DNA of 64,000 nt from Kalmusia sp. IMI 367209 (lineage: Eukaryota; Ascomycota; Dothideomycetes; Pleosporales; Didymosphaeriaceae), in NCBI GenBank assembly GCA_027946365.1, contig JAPEUQ010000003.1, forward strand, positions 2,790,001-2,854,000, in the 5' to 3' direction. Below are positions 48,384-60,862 of the stretch, one piece after another (the first letter of the stretch is position 1; each line of letters begins with the position of its first letter). Position numbers and translations under genes: made by a program. The notes beneath the pieces are model-generated. The model was not told the DNA's origin. It did no database searches and worked only from the letters and a program-made list of their open reading frames with translations.

Positions 48384-49024
48384 GGCGAAATTTTTGATAA
48401 AAATCTGATGTGTTTGACTACGTTGTACGCAATGTGAGGTATCCTGGCATGTCGGACTCTAATAGAGTGGTCATGATCGTGGATATGTACAAAGCCGGGC
48501 GATTTCTAAAGGTGTACCGATGCGGAATAGACGCGCCACCATGTGCAGGGAGCGTTGACGGCGGCAGTATGCCTTGCTCGAGGCGGTCCGTGTCTGAATG
48601 AACCCTCGCCGTTTGGTAGCCCCTCGTCCTGGGATGCGCGGGACACGGGAGGGTGGTAGGGACGTGCATATCAAATTCTAATACACCGTTTCCAGCACTT
48701 AGGGTTAGATGGGATGACGCATGTAATATTACAAGTAATATATTTAGCGCGCTGTTAGTGTGAATCACGTGTGCTATCCGTGCACTCAACCTCGGACGCT
48801 AGGCCAGCCGCAAATTTCGGAGGCGGAGTCTCAGCTTCAGCCCTAAAACACGGAATCCTTCGACACGGTGCGCAACCTCAGCCTCGTTGTGGAGGTATTA
48901 CACTGTTGCTACTGCACTGCGTTCGATTGGCATACATCGCATCAGTTCAGCAACACCAGGACAGAGCAACGCGCCCAGATGTCATCCAGCCTTTAAAAGC
49001 CCAGCATCGAGAATCAAACCAAAG
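48384..49024. other. Divergent promoter, bZIP / FAR-17a-like gene
   Basis: 641 bp. Frames inside are short. The plus-strand frame of the next gene is open upstream to 48887 but begins without a good start and reads as leader sequence. Confidence 0.5.
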
Positions 49025-49910
49025 ATGCCTTTCAGGGGGACATCTTCTTCTGCGCGCATAGGCACATTCGATCCCACGTACCGGTTCGCGACCTCATGGA
49101 TACTTCCGCCAGCTGTCCTTTTCATCCTGCGCGCAATTCTCTCGCTATATGCTTTCGCAACACAATTCTACATCTTTGGCTGGAATGGTAGCCATGGGCG
49201 GGCTGTAGATTCTGAACAATCGTTCTCGTACTTTACGATTCTCACATACTGGGGGCTTGCGTTTTACTTTGCCTTCGGGGCCCTCCATTCAGGGAGCTAT
49301 TGGCTGACTGGGAGGCCGTTCCTAAATCGATGGGCTTCCCCGCTCCAGTGGGCGCACAGTGCCTTTTACTCCACCATCGTTGTTTATCCTTTTATAGTGA
49401 CGGGTATGTGGTCGCACTGTTGATTTAGAACAGACACTGATCTATGCAGCTGTGTTCTGGGCTTTGCTTGCGCCAGAAGGCGGGTTCCTCACCGTCAAAG
49501 AGACCTGGTCCAATACCTCTCAGCATGCGCTCAACTCGGCTTACGCACTCTTCGAAATCATATTCCCACGTACCGAACCATTACCGTTCTTACATATCAT
49601 TCCGATTGTTATCATTCTGGGTTTATATCTTTCCCTGGCATACCTGACCCACGCAACACAAGGGTGGTATACCTACGACTTTCTCGATCTAAGTAAGCAT
49701 TCGAGTGGCGTAGTAGCAGGCTATATCGTGGGGATTCTGGTGGGCTCCATCATCGTATTTCTCATCGTGAGATACGTAATACTGCTACGGCTTTGGGTCA
49801 CGGAGAATAAGTTGGGTATGACAGGAAAGTTTTCAAGCCGTGAAGAGCTAGGTGTGAGAGATGAGGAAGCTGGAAAACAGTTCCAAATGCATAACATTGA
49901 TGGAAAGTAG
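49025..49910 (+). CDS. FAR-17a/AIG1-like integral membrane protein, 2 exons
   Basis: Exons 49025-49403 and 49450-49910 give 279 residues. Six or more membrane segments are visible: ILPPAVLFILRAILSLYAF, YFTILTYWGLAFYFAFGA, FYSTIVVYPFIVTAVFWAL across the junction, FLHIIPIVIILGLYLSLAY, and VVAGYIVGILVGSIIVFLI near the end. The order, length and the conserved YFTILTYW and HIIP-type (metal-binding-like) positions fit the FAR-17a/AIG1 family, whose animal members hydrolyse fatty-acid esters of hydroxy fatty acids (Thr and His catalytic). Activity in this fungus is inference. Confidence 0.82.
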
Positions 49911-51458
49911 CGGTATCTGTGCCGAGTTAATTACCTCAATTGTTCATTCATGCCAAAAAGGTTTTTGTTACTGTACCCGCATTGGATACCCGGAGGCATA
50001 CAGATGTATTCATTTTTTCTTCCAACTCCGGTCTGGCAATCGTCTGGTTGCCACATAATCCCTTTCTTCTAAACATTCGATTCGCGTCGGGACGCACATG
50101 GCAAACTGAGATCCTTGTCCTAGCCGACTCCCATGCGCGCAAGCCACATGAAAGACGTTGGCTCATGTCTTGGGTCCCCTTGTCTGGGTGCGGCCCCTAC
50201 CGTTCAGATAATTATCTTTTCCACCCCCTGCGTATGCAAGTCAAGCTAAGGTACCCTTCCCACTCTCCACATCGCCTATGGATTTATGGGGCACCTAACT
50301 GGGTTCTTGGAACCACGAACGTGGCGAAGCAGCCCACGTCATAGAGCAATTGAGGTTTAGTCGCTGGAACACCAGATGTGGCCTTGCTTGAACATAAGGC
50401 ATCCCATCTTCTCGGTACTGTAACAATTTCTGCTATCACAACGGCCGGCGGCTTATGGATCTACCGATGGCGTGCTTGCGTCACGTCAGGCGATTGGATG
50501 ACACTGCTCGCTGTGCAGCTGGTGCTTTGCAGGGCTATCAGACCATATCAGTGCACTACGGCTTTTGCCCAACTCCTCCCTGGAACAATTCGAGCTGTCG
50601 GGCCCGAACGCGGTACGAGTCATTGCGGGTACTACGGCTAAGACCTTGCTCGCCAGCTATGCGGCCAATGGCTTGGTTACGGGGGATGTTTCCGGCGTTG
50701 GAACAGCTAGGAGAATGAAGACGCTGCTCCGCCGTTGGTCGCAACAGTCATCTATGCCTTTGGAGTAGGGCCGGCATTCCCTGAAGCCCAAAGCCCCGAA
50801 CAGCAAGCCACAGAAGCCATGCCACTAGATCAGCACGCCAAACGCCGAATGAAGCTATCTCTAGATGTCTAAAGCTTACTATGGGATGTGCGTACATTAC
50901 TTTTGTAGACTTCAAGTATACTTAGCTGATGCGTAGTAGCTGTTCCTATGGTCCTACGACGACTTTAAGTCACAAACTAGGAGAGTTGCCTTCTGCCACC
51001 CTCCAGTATCAAAAGTTGGCGCGGAAATGCGTCAGTGTTGTGGGAGGATGGCATCTCCCTGCGGTTCCCGCGGGTTCTAACGGCAGAGTCCATGGAGCCG
51101 TTCTTGGTATCCCAGAATCAAGGCTGAGCCTAGAGTGTCAAGCAAATGGCTACTACGGATTCGATAATCGACTTGCGGCAAGTGCCGAACTACTCAACAT
51201 CATGCGAGGAATGTTGTGTGAGATCCATGTTTCAGTGTCAATGTATAGACCACTACGATGTCTTCTAGACTATCAAAAGTACTTCCTGAAACTGCAGCCT
51301 CATCCCACTCTTTGTTGAACCCGTCATAACCATTGTAACTCTTGATAACGTAACAAAATGCCAAGAGCAGCGTGAGTCCTCCAAGTCTCTGAGGACCTCA
51401 GCCCAGATCCAACTGGGTCATCCCGTATTTCTGCTTCTCTTACATGTACACAGTAAGC
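49911..51458. other. Intergenic, nothing recognised (1.5 kb)
   Basis: Only short frames on both strands, the longest 129 codons at 50929-51318 without family likeness. No repeat, tRNA or transposon end seen. Confidence 0.5.
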
Positions 51459-51688
51459 TTAGCTCACCGTTGTGCAGCTGCACTCCTCCCGCATTTCATA
51501 AACATCCTTCGCCGGCAGCTTCCCGCCAGGGTCAAGATATCGTGCGCCAGGAACAACCACACCGGCCTTCACCCATGCATGCGCTAGTGTTGTTGGTACA
51601 GCATACCTACAGGATAGAGCGGATATGAACGCAAAACACACCATATGAATCTGAAGTTTGATACAGTTTTGAAAAACGAGCGGACCAT
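51459..51688 (-). CDS. Possible microgene, 64 residues, 2 exons (doubtful)
   Basis: Exons 51642-51688 and 51459-51606 would encode 64 residues: MVRSFFKTVSNF, then, joined by the splice, WYAVPTTLAHAWVKAG, VVVPGARYLDPGGK and a DVYEMREECSC end. The peptide looks protein-like rather than random, and the junction restores a Trp codon in frame. Against it, the intron is only 35 nt, below the usual fungal minimum, and I cannot name a family. A GTGAGC near the stop could be a donor to further exons. Confidence 0.3.
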
Positions 51689-52788
51689 TGGAACGCGCAC
51701 ACACAAGAACGATTCAGGCTAACCCCGCAATCTTCGAAGGATTCGCATGCCTACCACTGTCGCGCGATTTTCGCATCCTTCGAGCCTTCCTGTTCCGGCA
51801 AGTTATCGCTAGGTGTCCCAGTCTCAGGATACGGATGCCGATGGAATGCGCGTTCAGCTATGCTACGAGCGATCGGAGCTTTCTGGAGCATTCATCAAGC
51901 AATCGGAGCTTGCCTATGCGCATATCGGATCCGAGCAGTGCTGCTGAACAAGCAACAGGAACGGCCTAGTGTTCAACGGTCAGCGCGACAGGTGCTGTAT
52001 TGGCGACTCCGTCTTCGGCGAATGCATTGAAGCTGCTCTGGATTATCGGAGAAATCACGAAAGCTAGAACATTGCCCTGGGTCAGTTCCCGATGCAGTGG
52101 AGTCAGTGTATACACATCATGTACTTGCTGGCCTGAAGGCTTCCCACGCCAGAGATTCTTGCTTAGTCTGTACGGCAGGCGTGGATACGATTCGACCGTG
52201 ACTCTCGGAACTCATCATAGCCCACTTGACAAATTCCAAGGCTGTGAATGTTGAGCTAGTCCTTCAACGTCTGCCACAATCGCGTGTAAGCAATCGTGTG
52301 GGCCTGTGGGGGCGACCGAAGGTTGCGCGCTGTAGGCTGACCGGGGATGGCGTGTATTGCATTCGGCGTAGTGTACGCTACCTGTGGCCTACCTTTCTTA
52401 GTGAATTCACCATCGTTGAGTTCAACTAGGCGAACGATTGATATGGCGGCCTATAATGCATTACATGTGCGTTGTGGCTTGTTGCTTTTTTCAGTTTCGT
52501 GATCGATTGCAAACAGTTTCAGACGCGCCACCCATTCCAAGCAGAAGTGTTGATGGGCCATTTGTCTTTGTTGTTTGAGACAAAAAAGCACATTCAATTG
52601 TGTTATGACCAATGTACTTTGTCACGCTTGTGAACAGGCGAGTCTTGCGATGGTACCGTAGAGCTTGTCGATAAAGAGTCTAGCGTTATTCTACGCTATT
52701 TCTTGGACGGTACATGTCCTTCAACCCGCACGATTACCGGGACCTCCACCCACCAAAACAGATCAACAAGGCTGAAAGCCACTACAAC
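51689..52788. other. Intergenic, promoter of TFC7-like gene (1.1 kb)
   Basis: No frame with family likeness. Nothing else seen. Confidence 0.5.
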
Positions 52789-54175
52789 ATGATAGAAACT
52801 ATTTACATCGTCCGGCACGCAGTAAGTCCACGCCGCTGCGCCGCCTTCGCCATCCACAGCCCCTCCAAGCGCTAGCCACTGTTCCGCATCTCAAACGCCG
52901 TGCTGTAGCGCCGCTTCACAAAGCCGAACAACTGGCGACAACTGACCATGCGTCACAGTTTCGTTCGAACTGGGATGTGAATCCTCAGACAGGCGTCTAT
53001 ACAGCGAGCACACGGACGCCGACAGGTATCCCGACTGACCCAGCGCTTGCGGCCCACGGCGTTGAGCAGGCCAAGGAACTTGCCGAGTATCTCTGCACGA
53101 TAGATCCGCCTATTGACAGGATATATTCTAGCCCTTTCTATCGGTGTTTGCAGACGCTAAAGCCAACCACGGAAAGGCTGTTTAAGGAGGGCAGAGGGGG
53201 CCGTAAGATCAGAATAGATCGAGGCGTAGGGTACGTGATGCTCAGCTCTTTGTGTAGCTAATGCTATCGATCCGATGGTTCTCTTGATGCTGCTATGAAG
53301 AGAAACCTGATGAAGAATAGCGAATACTTTGGCCGTGCGGACTTCGAGCACCCAACTCCACCGGACCTCAACATCTTGAACCAACATTTTCATGACCTGG
53401 ATCAGGATTACGTCTCTGTTCACATCCCAACCGCTACTGGGGAGTGGCTCAAAGAGCTTCACGAGCGCGTCAATAGGGCTCTTACGGGAATCGTCACTGA
53501 TCTCGACAATGACCCTGAGCAGCCCAAGACTGTGCTTATCTGCACGCATGCAGCCACCATGGTGAGTATTGGGGTCCAATTCTTCAATATCTGCATGCAA
53601 TTGAGACATTAACCGGAGAAATTCACTCTAAACCTGTAGCTTGTACTTGTCCTAATGTCTAGGATTTGTCGCTAACTTAAATCCAATTTCGAAGATTGCC
53701 GCCGGTCGCGCTCTGACGGGAAAAGTGCCAGCAGATCTTAACGAGGACGACTTCCAGTGCTATACTGCTTCTCTGTCGAAATATGAACGGAGTAGCATTG
53801 AGCCTGAGAAAGGCGTGGCGGGGAACTGGGATTGCGTGATCAATTCGGAGACAAGTTATCTCTCGTGCGGCGCTGAGAGGGGCTGGTAAGTCCCGTGCAT
53901 ATCCTCTAATATCTCGTGGTGTCCCTGCACGCCTTATTTTGCAAGTCGGAGGTCGGTTAGAGAAGTTGGCCGAACTCGATTCGAGAGGGACGGGATCTCT
54001 GCTACCCAGCCATGTGACCTTGAGCCTTTGCCATAATTGATTGAGCCGTTCTGGACTCCTCGTGGCCGGGCATCACATCGCTAACTCCGCTACTTCTAGG
54101 AAATTCAACGGCGAGGAAAGCTTTGTTGCATTCCCCGAGGACGCTCAGCAAGACACCGGGGCACCAAAGCTGTAA
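52789..54175 (+). CDS. TFC7: Histidine-phosphatase-fold protein, Tfc7 (TFIIIC tau55) type, 5 exons
   Basis: Exons 52789-52821, 52959-53230, 53321-53561, 53695-53885 and 54100-54175 give 270 residues. The phosphoglycerate-mutase-like catalytic set is present: R9-H10 in IYIVRHA, IYSSPFYRCLQT and the second His in CTHAATM. The sequence FRSNWDVNPQTG after the first junction and RGVGEYFGRADFEHP across the third exon start resemble yeast Tfc7, a subunit of RNA polymerase III factor TFIIIC, more than metabolic mutases. The C-terminal segment ends SFVAFPED and lacks the long second half of yeast tau55. It could be a free phosphatase of the same fold. Confidence 0.85.
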
Positions 54176-55476
54176 AGCTTCTTTGCATTAGCACTATCGG
54201 CATTGCATCTGCATAAGCATGGTTTCAAGGCATGTGCATATCTATTGGCGAGTGCATAGACGGACAATCAGCGAGTGTACACATACCCTACATCACGATC
54301 ATCATACGATGCTACTGCTATTCGAAATGCCTACTTGGCCCCTGAGAACTGTTTCAACACAACTTGGCGGGTCCATCAAGCAGGCCATACAGCGCAACCT
54401 CTGGCCGACTGCCGGTCAAAAAACCGTGCACCACAATTTACTTACTAACCCTCAAACTTAGCCCCCCGCAACCAACATAAAGCCTCACACACACGTACTT
54501 ACCGGTATACACATAGATACACGCCATTCCAACCGCAACGTCCTAGTCATGACTACATCTAACTACGCAGACTCCCCAATTACGCTCATTCACCACCTTC
54601 CTATTCTATCGCAAAGCCATCGTCAAAATAACCTCAGATACAACCCTGCCTTTACCACGCTGTTAGTCCACCCAGCGGACCGGCACACGTCTCACCCTGT
54701 AAAGAAACTAGCGGACCTCGCTGAATAAAAACGTTTGTGGCGCGTACACATCCAATGCGCGCTCGCGCTGGACGCCTATTCTCGCCCCAGATGTGAGGCC
54801 AGATGATCCTACGTGCTGCGCACGTGCGTCGCGCGTGGTTTGGGATCGACACCGGAAAGGATTGGGATGCCGAATGGAAACGTGGGAAGGGGGCCGATCG
54901 TTCGTGTAGTGATTGTTTTGATTTGATATGCTTTATGTAGGAGAGGATGGGCTGGGCTGAGAAAGGGGGTTGGTGTGGGTGGATGGGAATGTGTAGGGCG
55001 GGGGCGGAGTTCCCGCAAGGCGACCGAAGTAAGGCGGCAGTGGGCGGTAACAGGCTGTGGCTCCGATTATGCAAGTGTCGAGCAGCCAGAATGTTTGATG
55101 AGTGGGTTTTACAATACTATGTCCGTACCTAGCTCCCGCAAACGTATTGAAGCGATCTTTATTAGAGGCTAGTATCGTTGTTGGTGACTACGCAATTCGA
55201 TCCAAGTCAGCAGGAGGCTGGCTACGTCATGCATACTAAACATTCTGAACATGCCCTATCATCTAGAGAACACAGGTATTAGAACAGGAAAATACATACA
55301 CGTCTAGCAAAGATCCAGTGGACCTGTGGGGAATACCGCCACGTTCAACTTTCCTCTGTTGGGTCTCCATTGTGATTACTGATATTCCTTTCAACTTATA
55401 TTCCACGCTCATCTTCATAGTTCGTCTAGTCTAGAGCGCTCGATATAAATTACACGATAGCTATTGTTATCGAATC
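54176..55476. other. Intergenic, promoter of tautomerase-like gene (1.3 kb)
   Basis: No gene. A TATAAAT lies at 55444-55450, 27 bp upstream of the next ATG, closer than usual. Confidence 0.5.
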
Positions 55477-56141
55477 ATGCCCCTCTACGAAGTCTTCCAC
55501 ACGTACTCCTTGAGCAGCAAACAGAAAGAACAGATCGCGAAAGGCATTACAGATATCCACTGCACGACCTTCGCCGCACCGTCCATATTCGTAAACGTAG
55601 TTTTCCACGAGTATAACAGTGCTTGGCAGGGTCGCGCGTACACCAAGACTCTATTCGTAGGAGGGAAAAAAGTACGTATCAAGACCTCAATCAACATTCC
55701 ATTGCCCTTCTGCCATCCGCCCTCACCACCAAGTACTCCTCCCCCGGACCCCGCTTCCCGCTCGACGCCTCTACTCACGTAGCCCACCAGCAAGAAGCAA
55801 CAAATTACGTCACCGCACACCTTCGTCCGCGCCCTGACAACCGCGACAAGCTCATCCACATCACCAATTCCTTGATGACCGTCTGGAATGAATACGTGAA
55901 ACCGCGTAAGCCCGGTAGCATCAACGATTCGAAAGCGCTGCATACTATATTTCTTTTTGAGGACATCGCCGCGGGCGCGGAACAGGGTTTTGTGTTGCCG
56001 CTTGGAGGAAAGGATGATGACTGGGCGGCGGAGAATATGGAGGAATTCGAGAGGAGAGCTGGTGAGGGAGATGATGGGATGAAAGAATTAGTGAGAGAAA
56101 TTCGGGAAGGGAAATTGGGGAAGATAGGAAAGGAGGACTAG
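55477..56141 (+). CDS. Tautomerase/cis-CaaD-like protein, 2 exons
   Basis: Exons 55477-55671 and 55791-56141 give 181 residues. It starts Met-Pro-Leu-Tyr-Glu-Val, so Met removal would expose the catalytic N-terminal proline of the tautomerase superfamily. The first half carries the beta-alpha-beta core (LSSKQKEQIAKGITDIHCTT, then PSIFVNVVFHEY). The second half carries HLRPRPDNRDKLIHITNSL, typical of fungal cis-CaaD-like tautomerases, and a charged tail (residues about 140-181) of unknown role. Substrate unknown. The acceptor has two neighbouring AG choices. Confidence 0.82.
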
Positions 56142-56299
56142 ATGGTTTGTGACCTAGAGACAATCAGAAATGACAAAGTTGAGTTGTTAGGTGAATGCAT
56201 TGAAGGCAATATCATCTAGTAGCAAGCTCTCAAGTAGAGTCAGGTATCTTCGATCTAGAAAACGGACTAAGCACGTCTACACAATTCACTTCCCCCTTT

Positions 56300-57770
56300 T
56301 CATAGCGGCACAACCTCCATCATCTCCACAGCGCCCTCCCGTCCCACCGTAATAATGACATCGCCTAACGTCTTCGTTGCAAACCCAGCCTCGCTGTACC
56401 GAAAATAGTACTCCCACTTCCGCCTGAACACCTCCGCGCTCTCGTCGTCCATACCATCGGCCTGCTTCTCAAGTAATAACTGCGGCTTGATTTTCGTATT
56501 CCAATGATCCAGGAAAGCCTCTCGCCATAAGCGCAGCGCCTTTGCGTAATGCGGTCCAATATTCTCGACGCTATCCACAACAAGCGAGCCATTGGATCCG
56601 TTCGTTATCGAGTTGACGAGCTGCGTCACAGTGGGCAGATGTCCCCCTGGGAAGATGTAGCGGCGGATAAAGTCGTCCGATTTAGCGTAGGCATCGTACC
56701 GCGCTTCAGGCATTGTGATGCATTGGAAACACGCGATGCCGCCCTCTTTTTTCAAAAGCTTGTTTATACACCGGAAGTACGTCTCTAAGTACTCTTTGCC
56801 GACTGCCTCCAGCATCTCGATAGACACGATTTTGTCGTACCCACCATTAGTCGGGACCTCCAAATCCCGATAGTCGCACAGTAATACTGCAATTCTATCG
56901 GACATGCCAGCTTGTTGTATCCTCTGTTCTGCAAGCTCTTTTTGCTCAATCGACAACGTCACCGATGTTACGCGGCAATTTGTTCGTTGGACCGCCCTTA
57001 TCGCGAAACTACCCCATCCGGTACCAATTTCTAACACATGGTCTGCTGATTTTATGTGCGCATTGTCGATGAAGCGGTCGAGCTTCCGCATCTGCGCATC
57101 TTCTAGCGTCTCGGTCGTGTGCACAGGATTCGATTTGGGTAACCATATCGGGCTCGAATAGGTCATGTCCGGCGAAAGGAAAGCAGCAAACATCTCATTT
57201 GAAATGTCATAGTGAGCGGAAATGTTGAGACGCGCGTTTTTGAGATTGTTGCTGCCTCTCACGAGGCCAGCGAGGCCTGATGATATAACAGAGGTAAAAG
57301 TAGAGCCATTGGAGAGGTAATTACGATTTAATATAAAGAGCTGGCAGTGTGAGCACGAGATCAACAAACTTGAAATTTGCTCACTTCAAAGAATTTTGTT
57401 AGGTCTGGCGATGAGACTTCGCCCAACATGTAGCTTTCCGCGAAACCCTTCAGTCCATTAGCGCACATTCCTTTCTATTTACTTCTACGTGTAAACCAAA
57501 ACTTACCATATCTGCGAAAAGAGCTAATCGCACCCAGAACTTCTCATCGTGAACAGTAAGCGTCGCAAGCGGATAGCCAGGCGACTCGTGTCCAAAAAAA
57601 GCCGCAGGTTTATTTGTGCCCTCATACAGCGCCAATGAACCGATTTTGATACCCTGCAATTGAGAAAGTGTCCCATTTCTACAAAGCAACACCAGGGGAT
57701 CCCACGCCCGAGATGCCACACCATTCCATATCGTTATCGCCGGAGTCGCTAGAGTGCCCAGCATCGTCAT
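56300..57770 (-). CDS. Cyclopropane-fatty-acyl-phospholipid synthase-like SAM methyltransferase, 3 exons
   Basis: Exons 57507-57770, 57385-57447 and 56300-57340 give 455 residues. The N-terminal part (about 1-110) is the substrate-binding helical region of CFA synthases, including FAESYMLGEVSSPDLTKFFE, built from a 63-nt exon. The methyltransferase core begins with ISAHYDISNEMFAAFLSPDMTYS and the SAM-binding VLEIGTGWGSFAIRA, then IVSIEMLEAVG, FQCITMPEARYD and DFIRRYIFPGGHLP, all family hallmarks. It adds a methylene or methyl carbon to unsaturated acyl chains of membrane lipids. Bacterial-type enzyme known from fungi, probably acquired by transfer long ago. Confidence 0.92.
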
Positions 57771-58841
57771 GTCGGCGCCTTCAAGAATTTGAGAACAAGA
57801 GCGAAAGAAAGCTACTAGAATTGGGGGGTGGTAGAAGCACCAATAACACGGCAACGCTTCAGGAGCAACCTTTCAAAGATATCACAAAGCCGCACGCAGC
57901 GCTCGAGGAATGCGTCGGTATAAGAAAGTGCAGACAATGACGACTGCCCGCAATGACAGGCATGCGAAACGGGGCGATTATGAGAAAATCGGCCCTGTCC
58001 CGGATGAACTGAATCCGACGGCTTTGCGCCATCTTGCAAGATGCGTGTGGTAAATGTTTGAGGTGCAGAATCGACGAGGTACTGTGGAGGTACTTTGCCG
58101 TTTTAAGCGTTTGATGATTCATGTCGTGCCAGGAACGCTCGGCCGCCAGCCCAGTACAATACGTCGGTAGTCGCCTCTGGAGCAGAAGGATCACAGAGGG
58201 ATTCTCGGGGCCCGAGCCGCTGATATACTTCGACGTTCGTCGTACTTGGAGATATGACGTGCGATGCGTTTCCCGTTGATGCGACGGGCGAGTCGTTAGT
58301 GAGGGGCTCTATATGCAGGGCTGGAAGCTTGTGCAAGGGACTACTTCTTGCTTCGTCCCGGGAAAGTCTCATCCGCGCAAATGCATGCCTTGAGCTGTAC
58401 ACGCCTTGATTGATAGACCGCCGGTTGCTCCTCTATTGAGCCTGGCGCCTCTCTGCTGCGGTTGTGAGCTCCAAAGCACTCGGTGGAGCCTCCGTTAACG
58501 GCCGAAATCGGCGTCGTTGCGGCAGATGGACTGTTTCGTTGTGAGCTATTTAGGACTCTTGATGATACGAGAAGGCAGAGCTTGAATGACCCTTCTCTCC
58601 TGGATACTTGAGTCCAGCGGAGTCATGTTGAGGTTATCACTGAGGTTGCCGCGTGAACTTGCTGTGGGCGGTCCTCCGGCCAGAAGAGGAAGGATCGACG
58701 ACCGTAAGCGCGTGGGCGCGTCAACGCGATAGAGGCGCGTCAAGCACATTAGTATCGACAACGGATGTATCAATTGCATCATAAAGACTCGAAATTAGTG
58801 CCAACAGCGTCTCAATCCCATGCACATACCGCAAAGCCATC
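57771..58841. other. Divergent region, CFA synthase / RNase H2C (1.07 kb)
   Basis: No gene. Minus-strand frames at 58103-58402 and 58546-58930 lack family likeness, and the second overlaps RNase H2C exon 1 in antisense. Confidence 0.5.
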
Positions 58842-59475
58842 ATGCTCGCCATACAATCCACGAACGCGAAGAAATGCACACCGAACCTCCTACCCGCCCG
58901 CCTCAACCACAACGGCCCAGTGAACGACACGGACCGCCACTGGAAGCCCGAGACAGATGAAACAGGTGCGTCTTTAAAACAACAGCGCCTTTTCTTCCTG
59001 AAATTGCGTGCTTGAAGGCGAACGGGCGAGTTGAGCAGATCGAGCTCTCAGAATAACTTCACTATCCTCCACACAGCTCGCCCGGACCCAGCTCAAACCC
59101 ACCATTTCTGACATGCACTTAGGACATTCACACGCTTACCTCCGCGGTCGCCACCTTCATGGCGCACCCCTCGCCCTCCCCTTGAACTACACTGGGGCTG
59201 TTGTTCACATCACAGACAAGAACCTGCCGCAGCCCCAGAAACCACCCCAAAACCAAGAGCTCGACGAAGATGACGAAGATGACGAGCAAGAAACGGCCGA
59301 GATAAAGATCGCGGAGAAAGTGGGCGAGTTTAATGAGGTGATTGTTTGGAACCACGGCGGGGAGGTGGATATGGAACAAGATATATTTGTTAAGGGGGTG
59401 CGGGAATGGGTGGCGTTTGCGGAAAGTATGCATGGAGACGAGGAGGTCGTGGAGCAGGGGAAGAGAGCAACATGA
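58842..59475 (+). CDS. RNH203-like: Ribonuclease H2 subunit C, 2 exons
   Basis: Non-catalytic subunit of the trimeric RNase H2 that removes ribonucleotides from DNA. Exons 58842-58965 and 59123-59475 give 158 residues. Exon 1 holds the family start (NLLPARLNHNGPV, then HWKP). Exon 2 opens with the diagnostic YLRGRHLHGAPLALP-x2-YTG-x-VVHITDK, followed by an acidic insert and a C-terminal block (FNEVIVWNHGGEVD, GVREWVAFAESMHG) that matches the conserved end of RNase H2C. The ATG is the only one in frame before LLPAR. The acidic low-complexity insert is fungal. Confidence 0.87.
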
Positions 59476-59664
59476 TGATGATAACGGATCATGGCATGAT
59501 AATACAGGTCGTAGACTGAGGGTTAGAAGCAATGTCGGGGCCTTGAACAGATGCCTCGTGTCAACGGCGCAATGGATGAGCCTAGACAGAACACTGAGGA
59601 CGAGGTACCACAGACAGCAGAAGCATGTTGTTACCAGGATTTCCGATAGTATGGAAGAGCCAAA

Positions 59665-60862
59665 CTATGAAGAACCAGACCCTTTTCTCCCCTCCTGAAT
59701 ATGCTGCCTCCCCTCCAAATACGCCTGCGCGGCACTCATCGCAGGCAGCAACAACATAACGACACTCAGCGTCTGTCCAAACCCCCACGCATTCTCTCCT
59801 TCATCCTGCAACCCGCACCACTTCCCCGGCTCCTCCGGCACTGAGAATTTCTGGCTCAGTACCAGAATAACAGATAATACAGCTAGGATAATCTGTATGA
59901 TGAATGCGATGAGCGGGTTCAGGAATAGGATGTAGAATAGCCCGAGCCCGAGATTCGCAGGGACGGTCACAGATTTACTGCGCAAATCGATTTTGAAATG
60001 CGATCCACGGCCATTCGGACCCCAAGAATTCGTGCTCCGCTGCGACCCACTCTTTCCTTGTGGTGTCCATAGGATGCAGACTAGTGCCGTCGAAAAGCCC
60101 AGGAGCATGAATATCATGGGCACTAGGAAGGCTAGTCGCTGGACTCGGGGTTGCTTCTCTAGCATGCCCTGGTGGTTTAGTTGTACGATCTCGGGCATGC
60201 TAATTGCCGCGATCATAGATATGAAGAGGAATCCCGCGAATAGGATGACGAGCGTGAGTCGAATTCTGGCGATGAGCCGATAGCGCCGGAAATATTTACG
60301 TAGTGTGATGAGAGCGGCAAGGTGCGAGGAGGAGGATAGGGCGCAGATGTAGAGGACGAGGACGAAGTGTGCGCCTTGAACTTCAAGAGCGTCTTGTGCG
60401 ACCTGAGAAACGGGATGCATGAGCTTGAGACTAGTGCTTATAAGGCCCTTGGCTGTATGAATTCAGACCTTGAGCCAACCACTGAGCAGCACTGCGTATC
60501 CTGTGATCAGCTGCTGATCCCCCAGCCCAATGATCAGAGGATCCAGAAATGGGCGCCATGCGTAGTCTTTCTTCCACTCAGTGTCCAAGAACCGCTCGCG
60601 GATGTATCGCACGGGAGCTCGCACGGTGAATTGACCTTTACTGTCGAATGCCTGGTCAAGGATCATAGCGAGAATAGATGCTGTTGTGGTCATGATGCTG
60701 GCGAGGACGAAAGAGATCACTACCTGTGCACGTTAGCGGACAATCTACAATTTGAAGCTGTGATAGTGCTACGCCAACGCCAGCAATGTCGGGGTCTGCT
60801 CGAGAGGTACAATCTCCGCCGTAAGATGCGGAGCTATCAAATAGAACCCACGGCGCTGGCAT
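59665..60862 (-). CDS. Multi-pass membrane protein of unknown function, 3 exons
   Basis: Exons 60773-60862, 60469-60723 and 59665-60402 give 360 residues. Exon 1 is extracellular-like with two Cys and ends ADPDIAGVG, a start common in large families of uncharacterised ascomycete membrane proteins. About seven hydrophobic segments follow, among them VVISFVLASIMTTTASILA across the first junction, QQLITGYAVLLSGW, AHFVLVLYICALSSSSHLAAL, RLTLVILFAGFLFISMIAAI, LAFLVPMIFMLLGFSTALV, and two more near the end. The second intron (66 nt) is chosen because shorter alternatives are below 40 nt or break frame. No function known. Confidence 0.75.

Noticed and set aside
59128..59532. 134-codon minus-strand frame opposite the RNase H2C exon
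   Set aside because: Antisense shadow of the acidic RNase H2C exon; no independent support.
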